Shown one piece after another: positions 33,377 through 42,457 of a stretch of 64,000 nt of DNA. The stretch's first letter is position 1. Each line of letters starts with the position of its first letter. Location of the stretch: the NCBI GenBank assembly GCA_023389105.1, contig JAEWEY010000002.1, positions 1 through 64,000 of the forward strand. Direction: 5' to 3'. A program made the translations under genes and the position numbers. This DNA comes from Pseudomonadota bacterium. GTDB lineage: Bacteria > Pseudomonadota > Alphaproteobacteria > Sphingomonadales > Sphingomonadaceae. Below the pieces are notes generated by a model. It was not told the origin of the DNA. It made no database searches and worked only from the letters and a program-made list of their open reading frames with translations.

Positions 33377-33667
33377 GTCCTGGAGGGGGGCAGTCAAAAC
33401 TCTGCGAACTTTGCGAGTGACACCGGCGTTGGGCAAAAAATAGCAAAACGGCGATATTTGCATGGGGGTTAGGGTAGGCAGTTTGGCCACTTTTGGCGCT
33501 TTTCAGCCATTACCAGTGGGGCTGGTTCGTACCGCAACGTGGGCATGACGGCGCCACGCGTTCAGTTTTCCTACGCTGGGCCGCAAACGTGCCCGCAACG
33601 CTTCTCACGAAACTCGCTTGGCTAATCGCAAAGTCACCGGCTAGCCTTCCTACGGGGAGCTTTCAGC
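33377..33667. other. Intergenic region before the defence module
   Basis: About 290 bp without a supported gene. It is AT-richer than the surroundings near 33430-33480 (GCAAAAAATAGCAAAACGG) and probably carries the promoter for mcrB. No operator or terminator could be pinned down. Confidence 0.35.
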
Positions 33668-35932
33668 ATGGCAGTGTACACGCCACACGAACATTCGGAT
33701 CAGACTCTGGCAGCCGCGCGTGTTTGGCGAGAACGATGTCTGGTTGCAGAGGGCAGCATCTTTTCCGAAGAACATCTTTGGACAGAAGCCAACTTCGCAG
33801 CCCTAAAAGCTGCTTTCGTCGACAATCCCATTGAGGGTTCTAAATCGTTCTACGACAAGCTGGCGCTGCAGCTCGAAGGTTGCGAGCCATCCGTAAAGAA
33901 GCTCGCCGCGGAATGCCTATGGCTGCTTTTGCTTTTCGCCCACTCAAGGGGATTTAGCGCGAGATTGAAGCGACAACGCGTCGCGGAAGTCTGGCAGCTT
34001 TCAGGCGAGGACATGTCAACCAGTGATCTTCTGGGTGACATCCCACTCGACGGGATTGGTTGGCCAGGCACTGCTTTCTTGACGATGATCTGGGCTGAGT
34101 TCGGCTTCCTGATCTGCGTATTCCTAGCCTGGAAGCAACTCACATCAGATACGCGTCGTCGACTTTTAGACGATGCGAACCCGTGGGAGTTTTGCGAATG
34201 GTTGACCTCTCAACCAAGTGGCGATCGACGAATTTCGCGCAACACTCTGCTGTATCTGCTGTTTCCAAAATCGTTCGAACGCATCTCCGGCCGCCAACAA
34301 AAGTCGCAGGTCTACAAAGCGTTCAAGGCGGCTTTGGGCGACCGAGTTCAGCTTCCCGCGGAACCGCTTTCTCCATGCTCCCTCGACAAGGCGCTTCTCG
34401 CGATAAGACAAACGCTCGAAGCGGAACATGGGACCGACGAGCTCGACTTCTACAACGATCCGCTGCGGGAGGTCTGGGGATTCGATACTGCGCCAGCGCC
34501 ACCACGAAATTCTGTTGCCCAGCCCGTGCGCCGATTCTGGATCGAGAAAACGATCGTTGCGGGGCGACCCGATCGCGAAGGAGGAGAACACGCGCTTGGA
34601 CGAGCTCTTTGGTCTCCGCATCGCGCGAGCAGTGGTCAGGATATCTATGCGAGCATGCGTCATGTACAGCCCGGAGACGTCGTCTTTCACCTTACCGACA
34701 ACCGCGCGATCACTGGCGTTTCGATAGCGTCGGGGCCCGTCGACGACACCTTCGCTGGGATCTCCGGAACGGACTGGGGAGATCAAGCCAGCTATCGGAT
34801 CGCTTTGCGCGACTTTCAGCCTCTCCACCCACCTTTGAGCCGCTCAAGCTTCTTCGAAGTGGAACCCTTCAGGTCGCAGCTCGCAGAGCTACTGAGGAGC
34901 GGCCAACGCGGCCTCTTCTTCAATCGAAACCTTGAACTCAATCAGGGTGCATACCTTACCGAGGCGCCGCCAGAGCTTATGGCTATCTTGAAGGCGGCCT
35001 ACCGCGCGCAAGCTGGCGAGGAGTTGCCGTACACCGACGATATTGGGGGGCCCGGAAGTCAGCCGGAGGAAATCAACCTCGATCTCGAGGATCTCTTCCT
35101 GGAGCCTGAGGAAATCACGAGCATCCTCACCCTGTGGCGAGCGAAGGCCAACATCATTTTGCAGGGTCCGCCAGGTGTCGGAAAGTCATTCGCTGCGCGG
35201 CGTCTCGCGTACGCTCTAATGGGGAAACGGGACCCAGATCGGGTCGCCTTCGTCCAGTTTCATCAATCCTACGCGTACGAGGATTTTGTCGAAGGCTTTC
35301 GGCCAACATCTACCGGCTTCGTTTTGAAGAAGGGGAAGTTCGTGGAGTTCTGTCGCAGGGCCGCGAACGATTTAGAGCGAACCTATGTATTCATCATCGA
35401 TGAGATCAACCGGGGAAACTTGAGCAAAATTCTCGGCGAGCTCATGCTGCTCATCGAAGCTGATAAGCGGGATCCCAAGTGGCAGATGCCACTAGCATAC
35501 GGCGAGGACCCATTCTTCGTTCCGCGCAACGTGTACCTTCTCGGTTTGATGAACACGGCTGACCGCTCGTTATCGGTCGTAGACTATGCTCTGCGACGCC
35601 GTTTCGCTTTCGTCGATCTCAAGCCAAAGCTGCACTCGCCGAAACTTTCGGCAATCTTATCGGAGAAGGGAGTCTCGGCTGAGAGTCTCGCCGCACTTCT
35701 CCAGCGCATTGGCGCGTTGAACACTGAGATCGAGCAGGACACTGCAAATCTCGGGCCGGGTTTCGCGATAGGCCACAGTTTCTTCTGCGCGGGCCCTGTG
35801 GCCGGCGAAGGCCCCGACGGTTGGCATCAGCGGGTGATTTCTACCGAGATCATGCCGCTGCTGAGGGAGTATTGGTTCGACGCGCCGCAAAAGGTCGCTT
35901 CCTGGGAACTGCAGTTATCGGCGCCGCTGTGA
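33668..35932 (+). CDS. mcrB: McrB-type GTPase with EVE-like domain (type IV restriction)
   Basis: The motor/recognition subunit of a modification-dependent restriction system. 754 residues, longer than E. coli McrB. An all-helical N-terminal part (1-280) is followed by an EVE/YTH-like domain (about 288-425, opening FWIEKTIVAGRPDREGGE), a fold that reads modified bases. The AAA+ domain has Walker A GPPGVGKS near residue 500, the McrB-type FIIDEINRGNLSKILGEL (Walker B) near 578, and the GTP-selecting MNTADRS near 628. Its stop overlaps the mcrC start. Recognition of phage or foreign DNA carrying modified cytosine or similar is inferred from the family. Confidence 0.9.
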   Translation: MAVYTPHEHSDQTLAAARVWRERCLVAEGSIFSEEHLWTEANFAALKAAFVDNPIEGSKSFYDKLALQLEGCEPSVKKLAAECLWLLLLFAHSRGFSARLKRQRVAEVWQLSGEDMSTSDLLGDIPLDGIGWPGTAFLTMIWAEFGFLICVFLAWKQLTSDTRRRLLDDANPWEFCEWLTSQPSGDRRISRNTLLYLLFPKSFERISGRQQKSQVYKAFKAALGDRVQLPAEPLSPCSLDKALLAIRQTLEAEHGTDELDFYNDPLREVWGFDTAPAPPRNSVAQPVRRFWIEKTIVAGRPDREGGEHALGRALWSPHRASSGQDIYASMRHVQPGDVVFHLTDNRAITGVSIASGPVDDTFAGISGTDWGDQASYRIALRDFQPLHPPLSRSSFFEVEPFRSQLAELLRSGQRGLFFNRNLELNQGAYLTEAPPELMAILKAAYRAQAGEELPYTDDIGGPGSQPEEINLDLEDLFLEPEEITSILTLWRAKANIILQGPPGVGKSFAARRLAYALMGKRDPDRVAFVQFHQSYAYEDFVEGFRPTSTGFVLKKGKFVEFCRRAANDLERTYVFIIDEINRGNLSKILGELMLLIEADKRDPKWQMPLAYGEDPFFVPRNVYLLGLMNTADRSLSVVDYALRRRFAFVDLKPKLHSPKLSAILSEKGVSAESLAALLQRIGALNTEIEQDTANLGPGFAIGHSFFCAGPVAGEGPDGWHQRVISTEIMPLLREYWFDAPQKVASWELQLSAPL

Positions 35933-37002
35933 CGGAAACTCCGCGGATTCCGATCCGCAATATCTACTATCTCTTCCTCTACGCATGGAACCGGTTTGAG
36001 GAGGGCAAGGCTCTGGCGATGGGCGCTGAGTGTAGTCCGGACCTTCCCAATTTGCTGGCGCGCGTTTTGCTTTCGGGAACGCGCTCGCTGGTCAGAAGAG
36101 GGCTCGATCGCGGATACCACCCGTTCGAAGAAGATCTTGCGACCATAAGAGGCAAAATCGAGCTCGAGGGCACCGTCGCACTTCGCGCGCGTCATGTGCC
36201 ACGGGTCTCGTGTTCCTTTGACGAGTTGTCACACGACGTCCTGCCCAATCAGATCATCAAAGCGACACTTGCTCGGTTGGGCAGGTCACAAAATATCGAC
36301 GTGGGTCTTGGGCAGCAGCTTCGGCAGCTAACGCGGTCACTGTCGGACATATCAGATATTCGCTTAACGGCCGGCGCGTTTGCTCGCGTTCGATTGCACC
36401 GCAATAACGCCTATTACGACTTACTCTTGCGCGTATGCCGCCTTGCGTTTGACCTGATGCTACCCGACGTCAATGGGTCCGGCTTCGCCTTCACGGACGT
36501 GTTGCGTGACGAGCGGAAGATGGCCGCTGTTTTCGAAGAGTTCGTCCGAAATTTTTACAGGACTGAGCAGCGTCAATTCAGGGTCAAGCCGTTGCAATTG
36601 CAATGGGCGGCTACTCCAATCGGCTTCACGCAGTTCCGCCTACCAACTATGCGAACGGATATCTATCTCGAAAGCGATACGCGGCGCATCATCATCGACA
36701 CGAAATACTACGCGAATGCACTGCAGCATTATCAGGGAAGCGAGAGTTTCCGCTCAGATAATCTGTATCAGCTGTTCGCATATTTGAGGAACGATGCGCT
36801 CAGTCTTGCGCACGCTATCTCGGCGGAAGGAATGCTGCTGTATCCGACCACGGCTTACCCGCTAGATGAGCAGTTCGTGATTGATGATCACCCAGTCCGC
36901 ATTGCAACGGTTGATCTAAGTGAGCCGTGGCACCTGATCGACGGCAAATTACGATCACTTGCCAATTCGCCGGGCCCCACCCGCGAACGCAATCAAACTT
37001 GA
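35929..37002 (+). CDS. mcrC: McrC-type nuclease subunit (type IV restriction)
   Basis: Cuts DNA in partnership with McrB. 357 residues from GTG 35929, which overlaps the mcrB stop (GTGA); this start matches the McrC opening IPIRNIYYLFLYAWNRFEEG. The PD-(D/E)xK nuclease core is visible as RTDIYLES near residue 243 and IIIDTKYY near 254, with the tail LYPTTAYPLDEQF. Partner of the gene upstream. A 224-bp gap, without a supported gene, separates it from the next operon. Confidence 0.9.
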   Translation: MTETPRIPIRNIYYLFLYAWNRFEEGKALAMGAECSPDLPNLLARVLLSGTRSLVRRGLDRGYHPFEEDLATIRGKIELEGTVALRARHVPRVSCSFDELSHDVLPNQIIKATLARLGRSQNIDVGLGQQLRQLTRSLSDISDIRLTAGAFARVRLHRNNAYYDLLLRVCRLAFDLMLPDVNGSGFAFTDVLRDERKMAAVFEEFVRNFYRTEQRQFRVKPLQLQWAATPIGFTQFRLPTMRTDIYLESDTRRIIIDTKYYANALQHYQGSESFRSDNLYQLFAYLRNDALSLAHAISAEGMLLYPTTAYPLDEQFVIDDHPVRIATVDLSEPWHLIDGKLRSLANSPGPTRERNQT

Positions 37003-37226
37003 TTGGGTCAGGGCAACGAAGCGCGCCGAAACTGAGTGGTCTTCGATGCCGGAAGTTGCGGTGCACCGTGATTCGCGCATGTGTCGATGCGTTACACCCA
37101 CTTGGATGCCGGGCTCTAGTAGCGAGGCTCGCGTCTCTTTTGCCAGCATCAGAATAGGCCCCGGCCGATCCGCCGACGCATTGGACAACGCGCATTCTCC
37201 GGCTAGAAACTGTTCCAGAGGATGCG

Positions 37227-38639
37227 ATGAAACGGCCAACCAAGTTCGAGATAAAAGGTCTGTTCGGCAACAAGGACATCAGTCTTAGTATTGCCGGGGA
37301 CGCACTCATCCTTGTCGGTCCTAATGGCATCGGCAAAAGTAGTGTCGTCAACATCTTCTACTTTTTTGTAACGCGCCAGTGGCGTCGGTTACTTGAGTAT
37401 TCCTTTCATGAAGTAGCGATATGGTTCGGCGACCAGGAAATAAGGGCACGCCGCGCGGAGATTTCCGGACTCTCGGACTACACGCGCATCATGGAGGAAA
37501 TGCCTCCCCATTCACGGGCGGGCTCACTGTTGAAACAGCTGAAAGACCACGGACTCCTAGAGGAAGTCCTCGGACGAGCGCGCTTACCCCAAGCACAGCG
37601 CGCAAGGATTGGATCGATCATCGGAGTCTCCCCCGACGAAATCCGAAGTTTGCAGATGTATATTTTCAGAAAATATACGCCCGGTGACGATGAGTTGTTC
37701 GAGCAGCCTCGATTAGCCTTGGAGAGGACGCTTTCGGACTGCATCCCAAACCGCACGCTCTATCTTCCGACCTATCGTCGGATCGAAAAAGATCTGAAGG
37801 AAATCTTCCCTGACTACGAGGAACGGTTCCGAGTTCACATGGAGCCGCGGGGACCGCTAAAGTTTGCGAGGGCCTCAACGCACTACATCGATCTGGTGAG
37901 CTTCGGCATGGAGGACGTGCGCGCAAACGTCGAGGCAACCACCCGAGCGTTGAGGGACTACTCCCTGGGGCAGTTTAACGCGCTATCTGCCCTGTATTTG
38001 CGCGACGTTATCAAGGGTTCGGCTGATCAGTATTCGCCCGCTCAAATCGGTAAGTTGAGCGAAGAGTCCCTGTCAGCAATCCTCAACCGGGTGAGCGAGC
38101 AGGTGCTCTCCACGGAAGACAAGGAACTCTTACGGACGAAGATTACGGGAATAAAAGGGAAGAAGAGGCAGCAGTTAGAAGTAAACGATAGGTATCTTGC
38201 CCACTATTTTACGCGACTCATGCGCGCTAATGAGGACATTACCAGCCAAGAAGGGGATATATCGGCATTTGTAGATGTTTGTAACGCGTATCTAAACCCG
38301 AGTAAGCAGATGATCTATGACGAGACGAAGTTCTCTGTGTCGATCGTTGACGAAAGTGGAAAAGATATCGACTATAGCTTCCTCTCCTCGGGAGAAAAGC
38401 AGGTGGTCTCGATATTCTCTCATCTTTATCTGGACAAAACGCTAGATCAGTTCGTGATAATCGACGAGCCAGAACTGTCACTTTCTGTTCCGTGGCAGAA
38501 GCGATTCTTGCCTGATATTCTTGAGAGTAGTCATTGCTCGTTTGTACTTGCTGTCACACACAGTCCCTTTATCTATCAGAACCGGCTAGAAAAGCGCGCC
38601 GTTGATCTGCGGCGCCGGACACAATCTTCTGTGACCTGA
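37227..38639 (+). CDS. ariA: AriA-like AAA/ABC-type ATPase of a PARIS-like defence system
   Basis: A 470-residue ATPase of the OLD/AAA_15-AAA_21 group. Walker A is GPNGIGKSS (residues 31-39), the ABC-type signature is FLSSGEKQV near 386-392, and Walker B is FVIIDEPELSL near 408-418, with a His switch (AVTHSPF) further on. The middle is a helical insert. A DUF4435 protein gene follows two bases later. An AAA_15-type ATPase plus DUF4435 is the composition of PARIS, an anti-phage system known to respond to phage anti-restriction proteins. AGAGGATGCG precedes the ATG. The pairing is strong evidence; the assignment is not proved. Confidence 0.75.
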   Translation: MKRPTKFEIKGLFGNKDISLSIAGDALILVGPNGIGKSSVVNIFYFFVTRQWRRLLEYSFHEVAIWFGDQEIRARRAEISGLSDYTRIMEEMPPHSRAGSLLKQLKDHGLLEEVLGRARLPQAQRARIGSIIGVSPDEIRSLQMYIFRKYTPGDDELFEQPRLALERTLSDCIPNRTLYLPTYRRIEKDLKEIFPDYEERFRVHMEPRGPLKFARASTHYIDLVSFGMEDVRANVEATTRALRDYSLGQFNALSALYLRDVIKGSADQYSPAQIGKLSEESLSAILNRVSEQVLSTEDKELLRTKITGIKGKKRQQLEVNDRYLAHYFTRLMRANEDITSQEGDISAFVDVCNAYLNPSKQMIYDETKFSVSIVDESGKDIDYSFLSSGEKQVVSIFSHLYLDKTLDQFVIIDEPELSLSVPWQKRFLPDILESSHCSFVLAVTHSPFIYQNRLEKRAVDLRRRTQSSVT

Positions 38640-38641
38640 GC

Positions 38642-39565
38642 ATGACAGAAGATTACGCGAAGTATCTTCGTGCAGAGGCGAACTCAGGGATCGCCGCGTT
38701 GCACCAGTTTCGACTCCTGTACTCGGATGACGACCAGGAGTTGCACGTCTTCTTTGAAGGTGAAGAAGACAGTCTTTTTTACATGCCGGAAATCCGTAGG
38801 CAGGCAGGCATACGTCGGACGTACACGTACGTCTGTAGCGGGAAGAGGAATGTAGTCGCTGTCCGAGAGGATATTGGAAGCAGCGAGTACGACATACAGC
38901 GATGCCTCTTCTTCATAGACCGCGACTTTGACGATTATCTAGGAACGCAAGTTACCACGGACGACCGGACCTATCTCACCGACAACTACTCAATCGAGAG
39001 TGACATCGTCAGGGTTCAGGTTCTTGAAGTCTTTATCGAGGACTTCGTCAAAATCTCGCGGGCCGACCCAGAGTTTGCCCGGATCGTGGCTGATTTCGGC
39101 GCTTTAGATCAGAGTTTCGCCAAGCAGATCAAGCCATTTATGGCTTGGTCGATTGCTGCGAAGCAGGCGGGATCGAAACCGAACTTCAACAACATCGATC
39201 TGGGCAAAGTACTGATCGTGGGTGCTAACGGCCAAGTGTCGAAACGGGCCAAAGGTTTCGATGCATATGTTCGTCGCGCGGTCGGAAGCGGTGCCGGGGC
39301 GACGCTTGCCTCCACACTTGCTTGGTTCCGCCAGCTGCATGATGCGCAAAGGAAGCGCTGGATACGCGGCAAGTTCTATTATTGGTTTTTCCAGAAGTCG
39401 CTTTTGGCACTGATCGGAGCGTCCAGCGCAAGGCGCGAGGCCGCAGGCGGCAAAGCCTGGAAAGTACCTGCTGCGTTGCGGGAGGCGCGCCTTTTCGAAA
39501 TGCTCGGAGGGCGTGCTCCGCCACCACCGTCACTGACCGCGTTCCTTACCGCAGCACTCGCGTGA
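38642..39565 (+). CDS. ariB: AriB-like DUF4435 (TOPRIM) effector of a PARIS-like system
   Basis: A 307-residue protein with the DUF4435 pattern: HVFFEGEEDSLFY (residues 35-47, first acidic residue), CSGKRNV (65-71), FFIDRDFDDYL (90-100, the DxD-type metal site) and the hallmark YLTDNYSIESD (111-121). DUF4435 is a TOPRIM-related nuclease fold; in PARIS the AriB subunit is released from AriA and acts as the toxic effector on tRNA. Starts two bases after the upstream stop. The C-terminal 100 residues are basic and may be substrate-binding. Confidence 0.75.
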   Translation: MTEDYAKYLRAEANSGIAALHQFRLLYSDDDQELHVFFEGEEDSLFYMPEIRRQAGIRRTYTYVCSGKRNVVAVREDIGSSEYDIQRCLFFIDRDFDDYLGTQVTTDDRTYLTDNYSIESDIVRVQVLEVFIEDFVKISRADPEFARIVADFGALDQSFAKQIKPFMAWSIAAKQAGSKPNFNNIDLGKVLIVGANGQVSKRAKGFDAYVRRAVGSGAGATLASTLAWFRQLHDAQRKRWIRGKFYYWFFQKSLLALIGASSARREAAGGKAWKVPAALREARLFEMLGGRAPPPPSLTAFLTAALA

Positions 39566-39643
39566 TCGCCGCTCAGTCTAAATAGGGTAAACTCATGTGA
39601 GATGTCTCTGCGCGCGGATTGCACTGGGCAGCGGACCCTCTGC

Positions 39644-40867
39644 TCACGATCCATCTCGTGCACTCTTCAATTGAGGCGCTGTTCTAACAAAAACGGAGCG
39701 ATTAGCTTCTGCAGATATGTGCCCCGCAATTACGTCCGATACGTCGTTTGCCGCCTGTTTGACGGTCCCTTGAGCTAAGTGCGCATACCGTGCAGTGGTC
39801 TGTACTTGGGTGTGGCCCAGCAGCTTGCCGATCATCGGAAGAGACATGCCCTTTGCTGCCGCGATCGATGCGAAGGTGTGGCGCAAGTCATGGATACGAA
39901 CGCCGTTCAGCCCTGCCCGCGCACGCACACGTTGCCAGAACGGCTGGAGGTCCGTCAGGCTCGCACCTTCCAACCTTCCTGTGATGACCCAGGGATTACC
40001 TTCCAAGCGTGGTATCGCCGCTATTACCGCGACAGCCGCATCGCCGAGCTGCACCACTTTCCTGCCCGTCTTAGAATCCGGCAGTTGCAGTTCGCCCGCT
40101 CTGAGGCGAACGTGGTCCCACCTCAATTTGAGAATTTCATTTAGGCGGCATCCAGTGAGCATGAGCAATCGAGTGGCCGCTATCGCGGAGCTCATCTCTA
40201 CTCGCTCGGTCTCCATCTCCGATAAGACTTCACCTACGCGCTGAAGCTCGCCCGCGCTTAGGAAGCGTTCCCGCTTCTTTTCCGGGTACTTCTTGATGCC
40301 TCTGCGTGGGTTTGTCCCTTCTGGTCTCAACCCCCATTCTTCCGCCAGATTGAACATCTTCGAGACAACTTCGATGGTGCGGTTGGCCTGATATGGTCGA
40401 TCAACCATGCTCAGATGTAGCCGGGCCACATCCGTGCGTACGACTTCTTGTACCTTAAGTTTTCCCAGTGCCGGCAGGATGTACCGGCGGAGCGCGTGTT
40501 TGTACTCGCGGCCGGTGCTGCTCTTGAGATGGGGATTAAGGTCGATGTGCGTGATTTCGAACCGCGTCGCCAGCTCAAATACGTTTATTGCCTGCTGCTT
40601 CTCTATTCGCCGTGCGAGAGGATCCTCTCCCATTTCGACCTGAGCAAGCTCCTGGAACGCCCGACGCCTGGCCCACTCCGGCGTTACGATGCCGAACTTC
40701 CCCAACGTCATCCGCCGGGAGCGTCGATTCACTCGATACTGAATGACGAACGTCTTGCGGCCTGACGGCAGAACGCGCACTCCGAACCGTGGCAGTTCAT
40801 CGTCCCATTCGAAGTAACCTGTCCGTCTCGGTTCCAAAGCTTCGATCGAGCGTCTTGTAAGCCTCAT
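39644..40867 (-). CDS. int: Tyrosine recombinase (island integrase)
   Basis: A 407-residue phage-type integrase. The N-terminus (LTRRSIEALEPRRTGYFEWD followed by GVRVLPSGRKTFV) is the DUF4102-like arm-binding part found in tRNA-targeting island integrases, and the catalytic domain has the Arg in MLTGCRLNEILKLRW, the HDLRHTFAS box and the GHTQVQTTARYAHL box with the nucleophilic Tyr. It faces leftward with its start 190 bp from the right attachment core at 41058. All catalytic residues are present, so it should be active unless other changes exist. Confidence 0.93.
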   Translation of the reverse strand: MRLTRRSIEALEPRRTGYFEWDDELPRFGVRVLPSGRKTFVIQYRVNRRSRRMTLGKFGIVTPEWARRRAFQELAQVEMGEDPLARRIEKQQAINVFELATRFEITHIDLNPHLKSSTGREYKHALRRYILPALGKLKVQEVVRTDVARLHLSMVDRPYQANRTIEVVSKMFNLAEEWGLRPEGTNPRRGIKKYPEKKRERFLSAGELQRVGEVLSEMETERVEMSSAIAATRLLMLTGCRLNEILKLRWDHVRLRAGELQLPDSKTGRKVVQLGDAAVAVIAAIPRLEGNPWVITGRLEGASLTDLQPFWQRVRARAGLNGVRIHDLRHTFASIAAAKGMSLPMIGKLLGHTQVQTTARYAHLAQGTVKQAANDVSDVIAGHISAEANRSVFVRTAPQLKSARDGS

Positions 40868-41023
40868 AGAATTGGTCCTGCTACCATGCCGTGTGCTCAG
40901 GTCAGGAATGGAAGCGCCGAGTAAGCAAGCGGGCGAGTAGACCTGCGCAGAGCATCGCAGGGCACACGCTCTGACAACCCCATGAAGTCAATCAAGTCGC
41001 TGAAAAAAATGGTAAAAAGGTAT

Positions 41024-41043
41024 CTACGCGTAAGTATGCGTAG
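41024..41043. repeat. Inverted repeat beside the right attachment site
   Basis: CTACGC (41024-41029) and GCGTAG (41038-41043) flank an 8-bp spacer, 14 bp before the attachment core. AT-rich runs (AAAAAAATGG, TAAAAAGG) lie just upstream. The position fits a binding site for integrase or excisionase; this is inference. Confidence 0.4.
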
Positions 41044-41057
41044 TCGATGGATTAGAA

Positions 41058-41103
<46 letters not shown>

Positions 41104-41107
41104 CCAC

Positions 41108-41136
41108 AAGCCCGCCTTCGAGCGGGCTTTTTCTTT
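41108..41136 (+). terminator. Intrinsic terminator next to attR
   Basis: AAGCCCGC (41108-41115) pairs with GCGGGCTT (41122-41129) across a 6-nt loop and is followed by a T-rich run. Before insertion it probably ended the tRNA-fMet transcript; it also lies just beyond the 3' end of amtB on the opposite strand. Confidence 0.85.
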
Positions 41137-41144
41137 GTCCGCGA

Positions 41145-42410
41145 TCAGTAGTTGTATGCCCGCTCGCCGTGATCCGCGATGTCAAGGCCTTCACGTTCGG
41201 CATCGCGTTCATGCCGCAACGGCATCACCGCTTTTACGATCGCGAAGCAAGCCGCGGATCCAGCTGCCGACCAGATGATAGCGACACCGACCGCGCCTAG
41301 CTGCCGCGCCAGTTGCCACCCGAGCGAATAGTCCGCTGCACCATGCCCGCCAAGCATCGGTAAAGCGACGAAAGCGGTGCCCACTGAGCCGACGATCCCG
41401 CCCAGCCCGTGGATCCCGAACACGTCGAGGCTGTCGTCGAAACGCAGCCGGTTCTTCAGTGACCCGACGAACCCGTAGCAGACCATGCTCGCGGCACTGC
41501 CGAGCAGGATCGCGCCGACAGGGCCACTGATTCCTGCCGCGGGCGTGACCGCTACCAGCCCCGCCACGGCGCCCGAAGCGCCGCCGAGCATCGACGGCTT
41601 ACCGGAGACAATGCGCTCCGCGCCCATCCAGGCCAGAAGCCCCGCCGCCGGCGCAACCATCGTGTTCACCAAGGCGACGGCGGCCAGCCCGTTCGCTTCG
41701 AGCGCCGACCCGGCATTGAACCCGAACCAACCGACCCACAGCAATCCCGCACCGACCATCGTCAGGGCCAGGGAATGCGGCGGCATCGCTTCCTTGAGAT
41801 GTCCAAGCCGAGGACCGGCGAAGGCAACGCCAACCAGCCCGGCCACGCCTGAGTTGATGTGCACGACCGTTCCGCCGGCGAAGTCGATCGCTCCAAATTT
41901 GAAGAGCAGACCTTCGCTCGCCCAGACCATGTGCGCCAACGGCGCGTAAACAACGGTCAGCCAGAGCGTCGCGAAGGCCATGATCGCGGCAAACCGTACC
42001 CGCTCGACCAGCGCACCGATGACAAGTGCCGCGGTGATGGCCGCGAACGTCATCTGGAACGCTGCGAAAACCAGCTCCGGTATGGCCTTGCCGTCGCTGC
42101 CCACTGCCCACGCGGCGTCCGCGCTGATACCTGCCAAGCCGGCCTTGGACAGTCCACCGATGAACCAGTTGCCGGCGCTGAACGCCAGGCTGTAGTTCCA
42201 CAAAACCCAGGTCAGGATTGCGACCGCGGTGATGCCGAGCGCCTGGCTCATCACGCTCAGCAAATTCTTCGCCCGCACCAGGCCGCCGTAAAACAGCGCC
42301 AGTCCGGGCAGCAGCATCAGCATCACCAACGCCGTCGACACCAGCATCCACGCCGTGTCGCCGCTCTCGATCGTGAGCTGCCCCGCCATCCACGCGCCCC
42401 CTTGCTGCAC
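41145..42410 (-). CDS. amtB: Ammonium transporter
   Basis: Amt-family channel for ammonium across the inner membrane. About eleven helices over 421 residues. Marks: DTAWMLVSTALVMLMLLPGL in the first helix, FYGGLVRAKNLLSVMSQ, the DFAGGTVVHINSGVAGLVG stretch with one pore His, and DVFGIHGLGGIVGSVGTAF with the second. The tail ends DIADHGERAYNY, the typical GlnK-contacting end. No adjacent glnK is present. The start may be the ATG at 42389 (MAGQLTIES). First chromosomal gene past the island's right end. Confidence 0.93.
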   Translation of the reverse strand: MQQGGAWMAGQLTIESGDTAWMLVSTALVMLMLLPGLALFYGGLVRAKNLLSVMSQALGITAVAILTWVLWNYSLAFSAGNWFIGGLSKAGLAGISADAAWAVGSDGKAIPELVFAAFQMTFAAITAALVIGALVERVRFAAIMAFATLWLTVVYAPLAHMVWASEGLLFKFGAIDFAGGTVVHINSGVAGLVGVAFAGPRLGHLKEAMPPHSLALTMVGAGLLWVGWFGFNAGSALEANGLAAVALVNTMVAPAAGLLAWMGAERIVSGKPSMLGGASGAVAGLVAVTPAAGISGPVGAILLGSAASMVCYGFVGSLKNRLRFDDSLDVFGIHGLGGIVGSVGTAFVALPMLGGHGAADYSLGWQLARQLGAVGVAIIWSAAGSAACFAIVKAVMPLRHERDAEREGLDIADHGERAYNY

Positions 42411-42457
42411 CGCACAAGCTAATGGCGGCGCAGCGTCCGGCTACGTGAAAGCTTCAC

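Noticed and set aside
36959..37288. Plus-strand frame between mcrC and ariA
   Set aside because: It overlaps the ends of both neighbours, has no ribosome binding site and no recognisable product.
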